Below are positions 1-64,000 of a DNA stretch of 64,000 bases, piece by piece. The position numbers and the translations under genes are program-made. Origin of the DNA: Chaenocephalus aceratus (Eukaryota > Chordata > Actinopteri > Perciformes > Channichthyidae); NCBI GenBank assembly GCA_023974075.1, contig CM043797.1, positions 15,858,178 through 15,922,177 of the forward strand. The letters run 5' to 3'. The notes below the pieces were generated by a model. The model searched no databases and was not told where the DNA came from. It saw nothing but the letters and a program-made list of their open reading frames with translations. Each line of letters begins with the position of its first letter. Within the stretch, counting starts at the first letter, position 1.

Positions 1-3000
1 CAAGTGCCTTTAGTTATTGGATATGACTTTTCTTTTGTAGATTGAGAGAAGGAGAATAGACACACGGAGGAATGGGTATTGGAGAAAGACGAAAGGGAAA
101 CAACACAGCAGAAACAAGATTAACTCCAGGTCATCTGGTGTAATGAAGACAGACGTATGCGACCAGACGAGGGATGAGGAGCCGTACTGTACTGTGCGTG
201 AACCCCCCCTGGATCGCCAGCTTTGCGGATCCCCATCTTTCATCGGAGAAGGGGCACAGTCAGGCGATGCCCAGCTCCATTTCAACGCCCGATGAAATTG
301 ATGATTGTGTGAATGGGCCCCTTTCCAGAGATAATTAGCACAGTGTGCAAGGTTAAGAGTGCCCCACGGGAACAGAGCCTGGTGTAGGTCAAGAACAAAT
401 GCAAGTATAGAGAATATCAGATTGCAGGAACAAAGGAGTTAATCATGTTATACAAAATATCTAATTAAATCAAGAATAAAAACATTATCACTTGCAAGCT
501 GAAGCGGGCCTTTATTGAATCCTCTTTAGTGACTGCAAAGTAAAATATGGTTTTCAGAGCAATGGTTCGGAGCAGAAATAGCTATATACAGTAGGCATCT
601 GTGGAAAAGAAAAGACTGCATGAGCACAATATGCCACTTATATATTGATTTTAGAGTGGTATACTATTATAGGCATAGTATATTCTTAATAATTGTAATA
701 GAATCCATAACAGTGATCGCACATTTTACAAAAGAGGGAAGGTTATGATATGTATTTTGCTTCATTACATGTCAAAAAGTAGTAATATTATAGAGTTATA
801 TCTATTTTATTGTCAGACTACTTGTTTATACTACCAGAGACCTTGGCCTTTCTTCCCTGCCCCAGAGGGGCCATCAGACCCCGACCCTCTGAGGCCTTCT
901 AAAGGTGCTCCCCCATTGTGCTGGTGGACTTCTATTAGAATTGATAACCCTTCCAGTCGAGACCAAAACGTCTTCGCGCATCGTGAGTAAAAAGGTTCAT
1001 TCCATCACAAAGTTATTATCCACAGGCAGATTGTTACCATTCATCAAGTGTGAGAGATGAAACTCACTGTTAGTCAAGGGAAACGGCTGTTTCACTGCCT
1101 TGCCACAGATCAATATATGCCACCATTGTCCTTTCTCTCCTCTGCTACAAAAAAGTAATTATACAGAAGAAATGTTGACAATCAATAGACTAGTCAGGTA
1201 AGGTTAAGGTCTTCTGCGGGGGCCGGTGGAGGCTCCTCCGTCGGCTGTCACTGATGCAGCTGATGTGAACACGGACGCCCGCATGGGAACAAAGGGAGGT
1301 TTGTCTACTTCAGACCCTTTTACATTTCTGTTAGGGTGGCTGTGTCGAGACAATTAGTACCGAGGAGTGCAGGCGCATGAATGTTAGAGAATGACACTAG
1401 AGGTAGTGACTATTTAAGTGTCAGTGATATGTAGGTGTGCCTGGGTGTCTGTTAAAGCCTGCATCACATGCAATGATCAATAAAAAGACATCGTCTGTGC
1501 ACAGTATTAAAATGCTTATATTTTTTAAGAAATACAACTAAGAGTTACGCGGCAAATATACCTGTCTGAGATTTTCAGGATTTACATTTTGTATTGTTCT
1601 TTGGGTCACACATTTGAGATATGTGTAAAATAAACAGTGGCTGCATTATTGAGTCTTCAGCAAGGTAAAATGACTGTGGAACGAGGGCGACTCTATAGTA
1701 TTGTCATGGTTAGCTGGTCCTGTGCTGCAAAAGTGGTGGACATTATTCTTCAATGAATTCATCAGCGTCGCCTTGACATCTACTTTCACTTCAGACGAGC
1801 CTGAACTTTATAATCCACTGGCAGGGTTCAGAGGTCAACAGCAGAGGGGACCAGAGGGCAGGGAAAATCACTCTCTCCCTGGAAAAAACTCTGACATCCA
1901 ATTTTCAACTTGATTTATCAGCGTAAAGCTAAAATTGATAGTGTGTCATTACTGGGCAGAGAGCTGTCTGGCAGAGATGTATCAAAGCCTCCTCATTTTG
2001 ATTTAGCGCGCCGGATCAATACAACCCTATACTGTTTCAATTTGAGGGGTATTGATTTTCCTATGCCGACTCTATACAGGGGGACATTCATCATCAGGCA
2101 AGCATAGAGTATGATCTAACAGGGCACCATAGGGGCTGATCTGCTTATTCTTCACTCAGATCTCATGACTGCAGAGCAGCTGTTTTCAGAATATTTCCTT
2201 GTCGTGGGTTGTTGTCGTACGTGCTGGAAAACAATAGCTTACACTGTTTGGCACAAAGAGAATAACAGCTCCAATGGAGTGGCCTTCAGAGATGCAGATA
2301 ATGTGCTCTGTAATTCAGACAATAACGGATTCATCTAATGGCAGGCCAGGCGGTTTTATCAATCTAAGGAGCATCCTTGAAACACAAGCTGGTAAAAAAT
2401 ACAGACATAGCTTATACTAGTTTATGCCCCCTGTGTCTGAGAATGATTTTGTTTATAATATATTCTAGACAAATAATAAATATCCCTTGGCAAGTCTCCA
2501 GGCAGAACTTAGGAGTAAAGGCAAAGCAATTTCTGAGCACGAGGGTGAAAACAAACATTAACAACTAAAGTCCCCCTCTCTCCCCTTCTCGCAGACATAA
2601 CAGACAGCCACCTCAAAATGCTTGGGGGCTTTAAATCTTACAAGAGCAGCATAAATGGGAAAGTTAATGTAGCATTGAATAAGACTAAGCTGCTGAACTG
2701 CAACACTGCCTTGAGCTTGTGAGCATATTGCATCATTTTTCTTCACCAGCAGGTTACCATTACATTTGAATTTTGTTGGAAGCTTTGCGGTATCATTTAC
2801 AATGCACCCACGCTCAATAACCTTTTGTTTCAATGCAAATGCTATACCTCTGAGAGGGGCTCCATCAATATTTGAACAAGAGCCCAGAATTCAATCCAAT
2901 AGATTTTTTTAAGGGTACTTCAGTTTTATAAAAGTAAGCTTGAATAGTGTAGCCGTCTCAGTCACAGCCAAAATATTCATTTTTACATTTGACAGTATTT

Positions 3001-4204
3001 ATAATACAAAACTCAATTTTTGTTAAGGTCCAGCTTCTCTTTAGTTGGAAGAAATTAATAGCATGGCCTCATGAAATGTAATAAAACTGAAACTGACAGT
3101 GAAAAATGCCAATATATTTCACGGTGCATAACATTGCATCAATCCAAAATAAATAGCAAACTAAAACAAGAGTAGCTGCTTACGACATCTGTTTTTTTTG
3201 GAAGAAAACTCTTTGAACTATACGGCAAGTCAAAGACATAAAATAAAGCAGTAAAAAGTAATTATGCCAGCTAGAATATGTTTTCCTGGCAACGATAAAC
3301 ATGGCTTACAATATGAAACAAACCCAATTTCAGCAAACATGTTTGAACATCTGCATTGTATTTTCAAAAAGTAATAACAAGTCCTGAGCTTCTGTTTCAG
3401 AAAATAGGCGAAATTTGTTTTGGCAAATCAACAGTGGTGCATTGTGCGAGAGTGGCAGACTTTAAGTCTTCCAAGCGCCTGGACTCACAGGATAATTTAG
3501 TATTTGGATTGCGTGAACATTTGTTTCGAATTTTGTGTCTGACCTGCATTCAGTGAGGGTCATTTTAATACAGAATGAGAAACGTCACGTGTGCATGAAG
3601 CAACTGAAGTTCCCCTTGCAGGCTTCATAACAACTGTTTATGCTGTTAACAAAATAGAAATGTTCAAATTCTCAGCACTTAGCTCGGAACAAAAACACAT
3701 ACTGTAGGCTGTAACACCTCTGTTTGTCTAATATAACCAGCTCTTGATCCTGCCCCTCCACTGTATCTGTGGGACCATGTGGAGGCAGGTGAGAGGTGCG
3801 AGGCAGAGCAGGAGAGCCCCGCGGTTATTTTAACAGGGCCCATGGGGAAGTCTGCAACTACCACCAGGTGCTTGGCTGTGTTACTGAGAGGGTCAATGAA
3901 TGCCTGGACAACACTGCAGAAACACCCCAACCCCCTTCTGCTATCCCTGTCTGTAGGAAGACTGGCCAATCAGCTGTCCCCAGGGGATTAAGCCAGTCCA
4001 CACTGTAATTGCGTTTGCTGACCCGATCGCTGACCCTATCGGATCCTGGGAAAATGACATTAACTGGTGGTCCAATCCCTTCACTGCAGAGTTTTGTGAA
4101 CTGTAACTTTGGTCCTCTATGTTGGACCTACTATGGTTCATGTTAGAGACTTAGCGTGGCCCATGTTGGTCTGGAGGTGAACTTGTACTCATGTGAGGGC
4201 TTAC
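1..4204 (-). other. nbea intron, incomplete at the left edge
   Basis: 4.2 kb downstream of local exon 28. No exon of the PH-BEACH part is recognisable on the minus strand, and no RNA gene or complete mobile element was seen. Composition is ordinary AT-rich intron with a more GC-rich patch near 3700-4100 whose short open frames overlap each other on both strands and match nothing I know. Confidence 0.7.
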
Positions 4205-57090
<52,886 letters not shown>

Positions 57091-57311
57091 CTGGAAAAAA
57101 AAGAGAGAAGAAAATGGGTGAGAAAAAGGGAGAGATAAAGATATTCACGTAGCTCCTTTCTACACTTGCACCCCATCAGTGTCTCTTTGTCGTTATCTTT
57201 TAATTAAAACTTTATTAAAAAATATCCATTCAAGAATGAAAAATGACAGGATGTTTTATTAGCAATGACATGTTTAAAGAGGGCAAGATTTATGTATTGG
57301 TGCAGAGTAAA

Positions 57312-58015
57312 TTAAAGAGGCCCTGTTATGCTATTGAGGTTTTGCCTTTATTACTGTAGTGTCTTATATAGGTTTTTGAGCATTTAAATGATCTGCAAAA
57401 GCTAAAATCTCAAAGTTCTCTCCATATGGAGCTTCTCTCCCACATAACACCCCCCTTCCTTAAACACCTTGATTGGACACCTTTATTTACTTCACTAACA
57501 TATAGTGACATTACATTACATTATTACATTACATGTTACTTGTTAGACACGTTTATCCAAAGCAACTTACATACTCAATACTGTGGGCAATCCCCACAGG
57601 AGGAATTTGGGTGAAGTGTCTTGCCCAGGGACACAACGACATGCTGACTGCAGTGGGGTTTGAACCTGTGACCCCTGATCTGAACACCAACGCACAACCC
57701 ACTGCACCACACACCTCCCTGACATCACTACGTAACACTCGCGCTTCTATTGACCAGTGCTCCAACACATTGGCTAAGGGGCGGGACATCTCTAAGCAGT
57801 TGACCAATCACAACAGAGCCGGGCCAGCTAACCAATCAGAGCAGACTGGGCTGGTCTGGTTTCAGACTGAGGGTGAAAAGAGGGGCTGCAGCACAGGCAG
57901 TAACTATGAGAAAAATAAAGAGCTTTTTGAACATTAAAGCATGAAAACGTGTCACAATAGATAGAGGCACAAAATACAAATATGAACCAGAAAATGAGCA
58001 TATTAGGGCATTAGA
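57312..58015. mobile_element. TTAA-flanked teleost MITE, interrupted by another repeat
   Basis: Left end TTAAAGAGGCCCTGTTATGC and a decayed inverse of it near 57995-58015 (AGCATATTAGGGC). The internal stretch with CCAATCAGAGCAGACTGGGC and AAAAATAAAGAGCTTTTTGAAC is a dispersed fish repeat I recognise. A 208-bp insertion at 57512-57719 interrupts it. Right end is imprecise. Confidence 0.7.
57512..57719. repeat. short interspersed repeat inside the MITE
   Basis: Sequence begins with ATTAC-type repeats and carries the common fish motif GTTTATCCAAAGCAACTTACA (shown here at 57550-57570). TGACAT occurs on both sides (57506-57511 and 57720-57725), a likely 6-bp target duplication. Family assignment not possible by eye. 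Confidence 0.6.
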
Positions 58016-59693
58016 GTAAATTACTTTGAACAACACAAAGCAATCGTGCAAAGGCTTTTAAGCAAACCGTTTTTAGAACAATTTACAACTTAGCACGAGT
58101 TCTTGTCATTGTCTAATAAAAGCTTAATTCAAGGTGCAAGAAAGAAGCAGGCAGGGGCCGTTATTCCGTTTCAATAAAGAAGGCATCAAATATAATAAAA
58201 AACCACATTTTATTTTGCAGTGCACACATTTAAATTTGATTTTATCTTTGTATTTCACAGCGGACATATACAAGTTTATTGTTATGATATGAAAGTCCAA
58301 ATCTTTTCTCGGCAGGTTTAATTTTGTTTCACTTTTAATCTCTGTGGCAGCTGAACATAATGATAAGAGGGAACAGGGACTGATACAAGTGTGTTTAGTA
58401 CCAGAGGGGACTGTTAACTGCATTAAATGTAACCCAGCCATTTACTAGTCTAGCCTGTCCTATAGCAATCCTGAACCAAACACAGTCACTGCTGAGTTCT
58501 CTTTAGTAGTAACGGAACAGGTGAACATATGAGAAGAGTTTACTAAGTGTGGCTCGAAACACCTACAAATAAAGATAAGCAGTCTGTAATTGATTGTGTC
58601 CCCTTACATCCAAAGTAATCAGACTTTGAGTCAAAACAGTGTGCTACAGTAACACCTGCTGAGATCAGTATTCTATTGATTTATCAGATGTCTTTATTGA
58701 ATTTTGGTTCACCACCCTCATACCAGAGAGAGAGAATAGCCACATGAAATGTGAACAAAGTCGAGATACATTTATAAAACCAATAGCACCACACATTAAT
58801 ATATGTTTCAAGTTGTTGTTCTAACTTTACATGGTTTTCAGGTCAATTTCTTCAGTTGGGAAACCTTTTTTCTTATTATTTTCCCAGAACCGAGTGTGGC
58901 TAAAATCTCCAAATCTTAACGACAGTAACACATACCTACACTGGTAACTTAAATGGTATTGGTTCTTAACACACATATGAAGCCATTGAATGACTATGTT
59001 AAAAGAACTGGGAGTTCCATTAGTCAGTGGCTTACTAACACATTCATTATTGCAGATATAACAAACAGCTGATCAATAACAGACAGGTCTTAATTTAATC
59101 AATCAATTAACTGTGGACAGATAAGGTAAATTCATCTGTCAATGCAGTGTGAATGGAACATGCTTAATGAGGAAATTAAGTCCTTTAATCAGGCAGGTTG
59201 AATTATTAATGAATGAGAGAAATGTTTTTGTTTTTGTAATCCCACTCCGACTCGTGGATGGTGATAAAATAACAAGAGACAGAAGCTGAAGTAACAGTGA
59301 GAAAAGAACCATCTGCTCCGAAAGGGACTGTAGATAAATACAGTATGTTACGCAACACAAGCAAACTGGGTTCATGCATCTGCTTGAAAAGCATCTAAAT
59401 CTGGACTGCTTGTTTTCAGTAGGGTAGTAAGTGGATAAAAAGGCAAGCTGACTCAGAGTTCCAATTGTACAATCATTGTGAAATCTATTCTGAATGCATA
59501 TAAAGTGCAGCATTTAAGAAGGTGGCAAGCTTTGACATAACACATAAAGTGATTCACATTATTCTTAATAGTAAACTGTATATTTCAGCTTGAAATATTG
59601 CACAACACTAAATGTAAATTATCTTGTTTTGAAGGTTTTTTAAATATTAATAGGCCTATGTTACGTTTTCTGATCCTAGAACCTAATCCTCTA

Positions 59694-60516
59694 GGCCCAG
59701 GAGTTCAACACTTTGAATCCCTATCTGATCAGATCAGATTTGGATTTTGGGGAGTTCAAAACCAGAAAACAGGATTAGGATCACTTTGATATCCGATCAG
59801 ATCAGGAAATCCAATCCAAGCTTTAATCTGGATCAAATCTTCAAAACGGGTAGTGCAAACCGACAACACAGGATTGGGATCAGTTTGATCCCAAAAAACT
59901 GGATTATCCTGATCCCACCAGAGGGGTGGATTTCCAGTGGATTACCAAAGCAAAATGTACTGTACCATTTATTTAAAAATATGTTTCAATATAAATAAGA
60001 TGGCAAAGTTTGTTAACTGAAATAATACACAATTTTTAGCCTTCGTGGCAAATCAATTGTATTTTTCATTTTTTGGTCACGTTTGTGGTGGCCTATTTTG
60101 TTTTCAACCAAATGTTGATGACATAAATGTTTATGCTCATGAAAGTATCACAACAAAGATTGTCAATCACAAATGTAATTTCGATTAAAAAAAATATATC
60201 TTCAACAAAAAAAAAGTCCATCTGTCATCACCTTTCAAAAGTAATTGCGGACAATAGAAGTCTCTGTAATGTGTTCTCTTGTCTTCCTTGTATTATTTTT
60301 CATGTCCACTAGATGGCGATCGTAGGATTAAAGCACTGATATTCAGAATCTAGTCATCTTGGAAAATCGTAATCTGGATCAGGCTGATCCTATCCTGAAT
60401 TGCTTTGAACTCCAAGGACAAAATCTGGCCGACTTGTCTGATCCTGGATCACAAAAAATGGGATTTCAAAATCTGATCGGATCTGATTGAGATTAAAAGT
60501 GTTGAACTCCTGGGCC
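59694..60516. mobile_element. nonautonomous DNA transposon candidate with GATC-rich ends
   Basis: Inverted repeats GGCCCAGGAGTTCAACACTT at both ends enclose about 820 bp. The subterminal 200-300 bp on each side are packed with GATC-containing words (TGATCCGATCAGATC-like), partly palindromic; the core is AT-rich. No coding frame and no clear target duplication. Family not recognised. Confidence 0.65.
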
Positions 60517-61412
60517 CTGGGTTTCAGATTTGACTAGATTGGCAAATTAATCCATTTTCCAAATCGATGTTGGTCAAAATCCATGTACATTTACTGTTTT
60601 TATATCTGTTGTCTGGCAGCATTTTTCCAGGATTTTCCAGGAGAGAGTTGAACCACATTTAATGATGTATCTTCTTTCAGTCAGACAATGATAAGGCATA
60701 AGAAGTATTCTGTTCATCTTCAATGATCAAGTCCACACAGCAGCATGCATCTCATCAAGTAGTCTCTAACATCCTTCAAAAGGTCCTACTCATGAAACCC
60801 AACTGACAAGAAATAACAAGCTCCAGTGCCCTGCACTTTAGTGGGAGCCCTGCCGCAGTGTGAACATAATTATCTCATGGTTCATGGCTACTGTAACAAA
60901 CCTGTAGTTTTACAGTATCTTTCAACAAGTCAGCCAGATACATACAATATTTTAAGCACAGCTGACCTCTTTCTCTCCCAGTGCCAAAGGCTGTTGTGGA
61001 CCAGGGGAATCACAACAACTACCTAACAGTAATAGGCAGACACTACCATGCTCATGCTACAGCTGCTGCCATCATAGCAAGACTAAACAATGCACAATTA
61101 GATCTTTCTCAAATAATTCATAATATCCAATACAGATACAAAATGTGCTCAGTATTGACTCAATGTTTAAACTACCAAAGAGAAGTGATCAGTTTAAGTT
61201 GCACATCCAGGGAAATGTATCATTGCAAGACAGAGACATTTGGAACAGCTTTGCTATTTTCCCATGACTGCAATTACTTTTAAAAAGTCTCACTCATGTA
61301 TACAATGATCTACGATGCAGATGAAAACAACATCAAACTGTAATTGTAAAAAAGGACTAAGAAGATGTCTATTGACTTTTGCCTATTTTCTAGAAATAGC
61401 ATTGGCAGGTAT

Positions 61413-61856
61413 TAGGGATGCTCCGATCGCCAATTTTGGGGCCGATCGCCGGAATCAGTATCGGCAGCCTGTATCGTCACTGATCCAGTAAATGAGTGAC
61501 CCGACAGTGAAGAATACATGTATTTATAACTAGTTTAGCTTGTTCCAGAGGTAGATAAAATAGCTAAGTGTGTTAGGTCTAACTCTTAGTGTGTGTTCTG
61601 CTCCGCTCACCGGTCCGTCACAGCGGGTGGAGCTGTAGGATTTCTGCTTCACACACGTTGCATACGGCGCTATTTTAGTCTCATTTTCGGACACCTTAAA
61701 ATACTGCCAGACTGGCGAAGACATTTTGGCGAGATTGTTTTGCCGTGCACAGAGAAAAGTGTCATGTCTTTTACGTCATCATTTTACGTCATGCGATCGG
61801 CTCTCGCGATCTGCATTTTTAGAGAGCACGGCGGCTGATCGATCGGAGCATCCCTA
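61413..61856. mobile_element. hAT-type MITE, 444 bp
   Basis: Perfect 17-bp terminal inverted repeats TAGGGATGCTCCGATCG at both ends. Flanking 8-mers GCAGGTAT (61405-61412) and GCAGGTAC (61857-61864) are a near-perfect 8-bp target duplication, as hAT elements make. No transposase frame inside. The right-hand 8-mer contains the TA into which the Tc1 element inserted. Confidence 0.88.
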
Positions 61857-61863
61857 GCAGGTA

Positions 61864-63461
61864 CAGTGGGGCAAAAAAGTATTTAGTCAGCCACCAATTG
61901 TGCAAGTTCTCCCACTTAAAAAGATGAGAGGCCTGTAATTTTCATCCTAGGTACACTATGAGAGACAGAATGGCGGGAAAGAATCCAGGAAATCACATTG
62001 TAGGATTTTTAATGAATTAATTGATAAATTCCTCGGTAAAATAAGTATTGGGTCACCTACAAACAAACAAGATGTCTGGCTCTCACAGACCTGTAACTTC
62101 TTCTTTAAGAGCCTCCTCTGTCCTCGACTTGTTAACACTATTAATGGCACCTGTTTGAACTCGTTATCAGTATAAAAGACACCTGTCCACAACCTCAAAC
62201 AGTCACACTCTAAACTCCACTATGGCCAAGACCAAAGAGCTGTCAAAGGACACCAGAAACAAAATGGTAGACCTGCACCAGGCTGGGAAGACTGAATCTG
62301 CAATAGGTAAGCAGCTTGGTGTGAAGAAATCATCTGTGGGAGCAATTATTAGAAAATGGAAGACATACAAGACCACTGATAATCTCCCTCGATCTGGGGC
62401 TTCATGCAAGATCTCACCCCGTGGGGTCAAAATGATCACAAGAACGGTGAGCAAAAATCCCAGAACCACACGGGGGGACCTAGTCAATGACCTGCAGAGA
62501 GCTGGGACCAAAGTAACAAAGGCTACCATCAGTAACACACTACGCCGCCAGGGACTCAAATCCTGCAGTGCCAGACGTGTCCCCCTGCTTAAGCCAGTAC
62601 ATGTCCAGGCCCGTCTGAAGTTTGCTAGAGAGCATTTAGATGATCCAGAAGAGGATTGGGAGAATGTCATATGGTCAGATGAAACCAAAATAGAACTTTT
62701 TGGTAAAAACTCAACTAGACGTGTTTGGAGGAGAAAGAATGCTGAGTTGCATCCAAAGAACACCATACCTACTGTGAAACATGGGGGTGGAAACATCATG
62801 CTTTGGGGCTGTTTTTCTGCAAAGGGACCAGGATGACTGATCCGTGTAAAGGAAATAATTAATGGGGCCATGTATTGTGAGATTTTGAGTGACAACCTCC
62901 TTCCATCAGCAAGGGCATTGAAGATGAAACGTGGCTGGGTCTTTCAGCATGACAATGATCCCAAACACACCGCCCGGGCAATGAAGGAGTGGCTTCATAA
63001 GAAGCATTTCAAGGTCCTGGAGTGGCCTAGCCAGTCTCTAGATCTCAACCCCATAGAAAATCTTTGGAGGGAGTTGAAAGTCTGTGTTGCCCAGCGACAG
63101 CCCCAAAACATCACTGCTCTAGAGGAGATCTGCATGGAGGAATGGGCCAAAATACCAGCAACAGTGTGTGAAAACCTTGTGAAGACTTACAGAAAACGTT
63201 TGACCTCTGTCATTGCCAACAAAGGGTATATAACAAAGTATTGAGATGAACTTTTGTTATTGACCAAATACTTATTTTCTACCATAATTTGCAAATAAAT
63301 TCTTTAAAAATCAGACAATGTGATTTTCTGGATTTTTTTTTTCTCATTTTGTCTCTCATAGTTGAAGTGTACCTAGGATGAAAATTACAGGCCTCTCTCA
63401 TCTTTTTAAGTGGGAGAACTTGCACAATTGGTGGCTGACTAAATATTTTGTTGCCCCACTG
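61864..63461 (+). mobile_element. Tc1/mariner transposon, near full length, with long terminal inverted repeats
   Basis: 1.6-kb element flanked by TA on both sides (61862-61863 and 63462-63463), the mandatory Tc1/mariner target duplication. Terminal inverted repeats of about 155-163 bp (61864-62018 and 63299-63461) begin CAGTGGGGCAA and differ by a few substitutions and small indels. Between them lies a single plus-strand transposase frame. Long repeats and the start motif resemble the fish/frog Tc1 group that includes Passport-like elements; that subfamily call is from memory. It is inserted antisense to nbea. Confidence 0.95.
62222..63244 (+). pseudogene. Tc1 transposase, one in-frame stop
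   Basis: Cut-and-paste transposase of the DD34E Tc1 class. The frame runs 340 codons from ATG at 62222 with one TGA at 62834-62836 (codon 205). The N-terminal half (1-120) has the paired-type helix-turn-helix DNA-binding region ([30 protein letters not shown]). Catalytic residues are D153 in WSDETK, D244 in [10 protein letters not shown] and E279 in LNPIENLW, exactly 34 residues between the second Asp and the Glu. Length equals the usual Tc1 size. The stop falls after FSAKGPG, where relatives have Arg, consistent with CpG decay of CGA to TGA. No frameshift is seen. Confidence 0.93.
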
Positions 63462-64000
63462 TAATTGTCTTGACTTGTCAATTTGCTGACTTATATGTTG
63501 TGTTTTGTAATTAACTTTATAACTCCAGATCATGCTATTACCCAGACCTGGACAAATAAGTAATTTACCAAAGTAAAACCATTTGTATAAGAATATATGC
63601 CAGTATCCACTTTTAACTATGGTGTGAGGCAATTCCCTTGTATGACTCTCAGCCCACAATTTCCTTGACTTTCCCCAAATCTTATGAACTCTGCTAAAAC
63701 AGCAGTGATGAATGACAGACCAATATGACTGTCACACTTATGTCAGTGTCTATAGAACCAACCCTGTCTCTTGATGTTATCAACAAATGTCTGGGAATGT
63801 CAAGTGAGTCAAAAACAATGGCAATATAGAGCAAAATGAGTTGAAACTTCAAATGAAATAACCAGGAGTCCATCTTGGTTTGGAGTGCAATTTCCATACA
63901 GCAATATGAGAAGAGCCCAGGGATCAGATTCTACTTACAGGTCTGTCAGATTTTAAACCATAAATCATAGAGTGCGGTAGAAATCGTAACCCTGGGCAGC

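Larger units (their letters stand above)
57091..64000 (-). other. nbea intron upstream of local exon 1, incomplete at the right edge
   Basis: 6.9 kb dominated by repeats: a nested MITE (57312-58015), a GATC-rich inverted-repeat element (59694-60516), a hAT MITE (61413-61856) and a Tc1 element (61864-63461). 58020-59690 and 63470-64000 show nothing recognisable, and no upstream nbea exon is seen. Confidence 0.75.

Noticed and set aside
62203..62895. 230-residue open frame on the minus strand
   Set aside because: It is the antisense of the Tc1 transposase.

Overview
The window is vertebrate nuclear DNA, almost certainly from a teleost fish. Coding sequence is split into short exons with GT/AG introns. 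The introns are AT-rich, with long (CA/GT)n microsatellites and fish-type DNA transposons (Tc1/mariner, hAT-like, TTAA-flanked MITEs) plus LINE tails ending in ATTCTG-type repeats. There is no prokaryotic gene organisation, no CRISPR array and no operon.

One protein gene explains all of the convincing coding sequence. It is neurobeachin (nbea), a BEACH-family scaffold and A-kinase anchoring protein of vesicle trafficking and synapses, transcribed on the minus strand. I place 28 internal exons between 57090 (5'-most) and 4205 (3'-most). Together they give 4715 nt (1571 codons plus 2 nt) that stay open and in phase across every junction. The fragment starts just after the concanavalin-A-like domain, runs through the alpha-solenoid/DUF4704 part, a 945-nt disordered exon with the putative PKA-RII-binding helix, the second armadillo-like part and a Ser/Thr-rich linker, and ends in the DUF1088 region before the PH-BEACH and WD40 modules. 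The first exons lie beyond 64000 and the PH-BEACH-WD40 exons lie before position 1. Neither gene end, promoter nor UTR is present.

Layout by coordinate: 1-20.6 kb holds seven 3'-side exons in long introns. 20.6-29.2 kb is an 8.5-kb intron with a truncated hAT, one copy of a 330-bp repeat and a (CA)n tract. 29-41 kb is the dense exon cluster. 42-49 kb is a 7.2-kb intron with two MITEs and a decayed transposon-like segment that carries a promoter-like block. 49-57 kb holds five exons and a nested MITE/hAT composite. 57-64 kb is intron with three repeat systems, ending in an almost intact Tc1 element inserted beside a hAT MITE.

I found no new gene system. The observations most worth a second look are: UG-repeat tracts beside at least seven splice acceptors of the gene; a Tc1 transposase broken by a single nonsense codon and sitting inside the target-site duplication of a hAT MITE; two 97%-identical 330-bp repeats in adjacent introns that carry the same possible 9-nt exon; a retroposed fragment whose 5' junction is a telomere-type repeat; and a YY1/ETS promoter-like block on the strand opposite to nbea.
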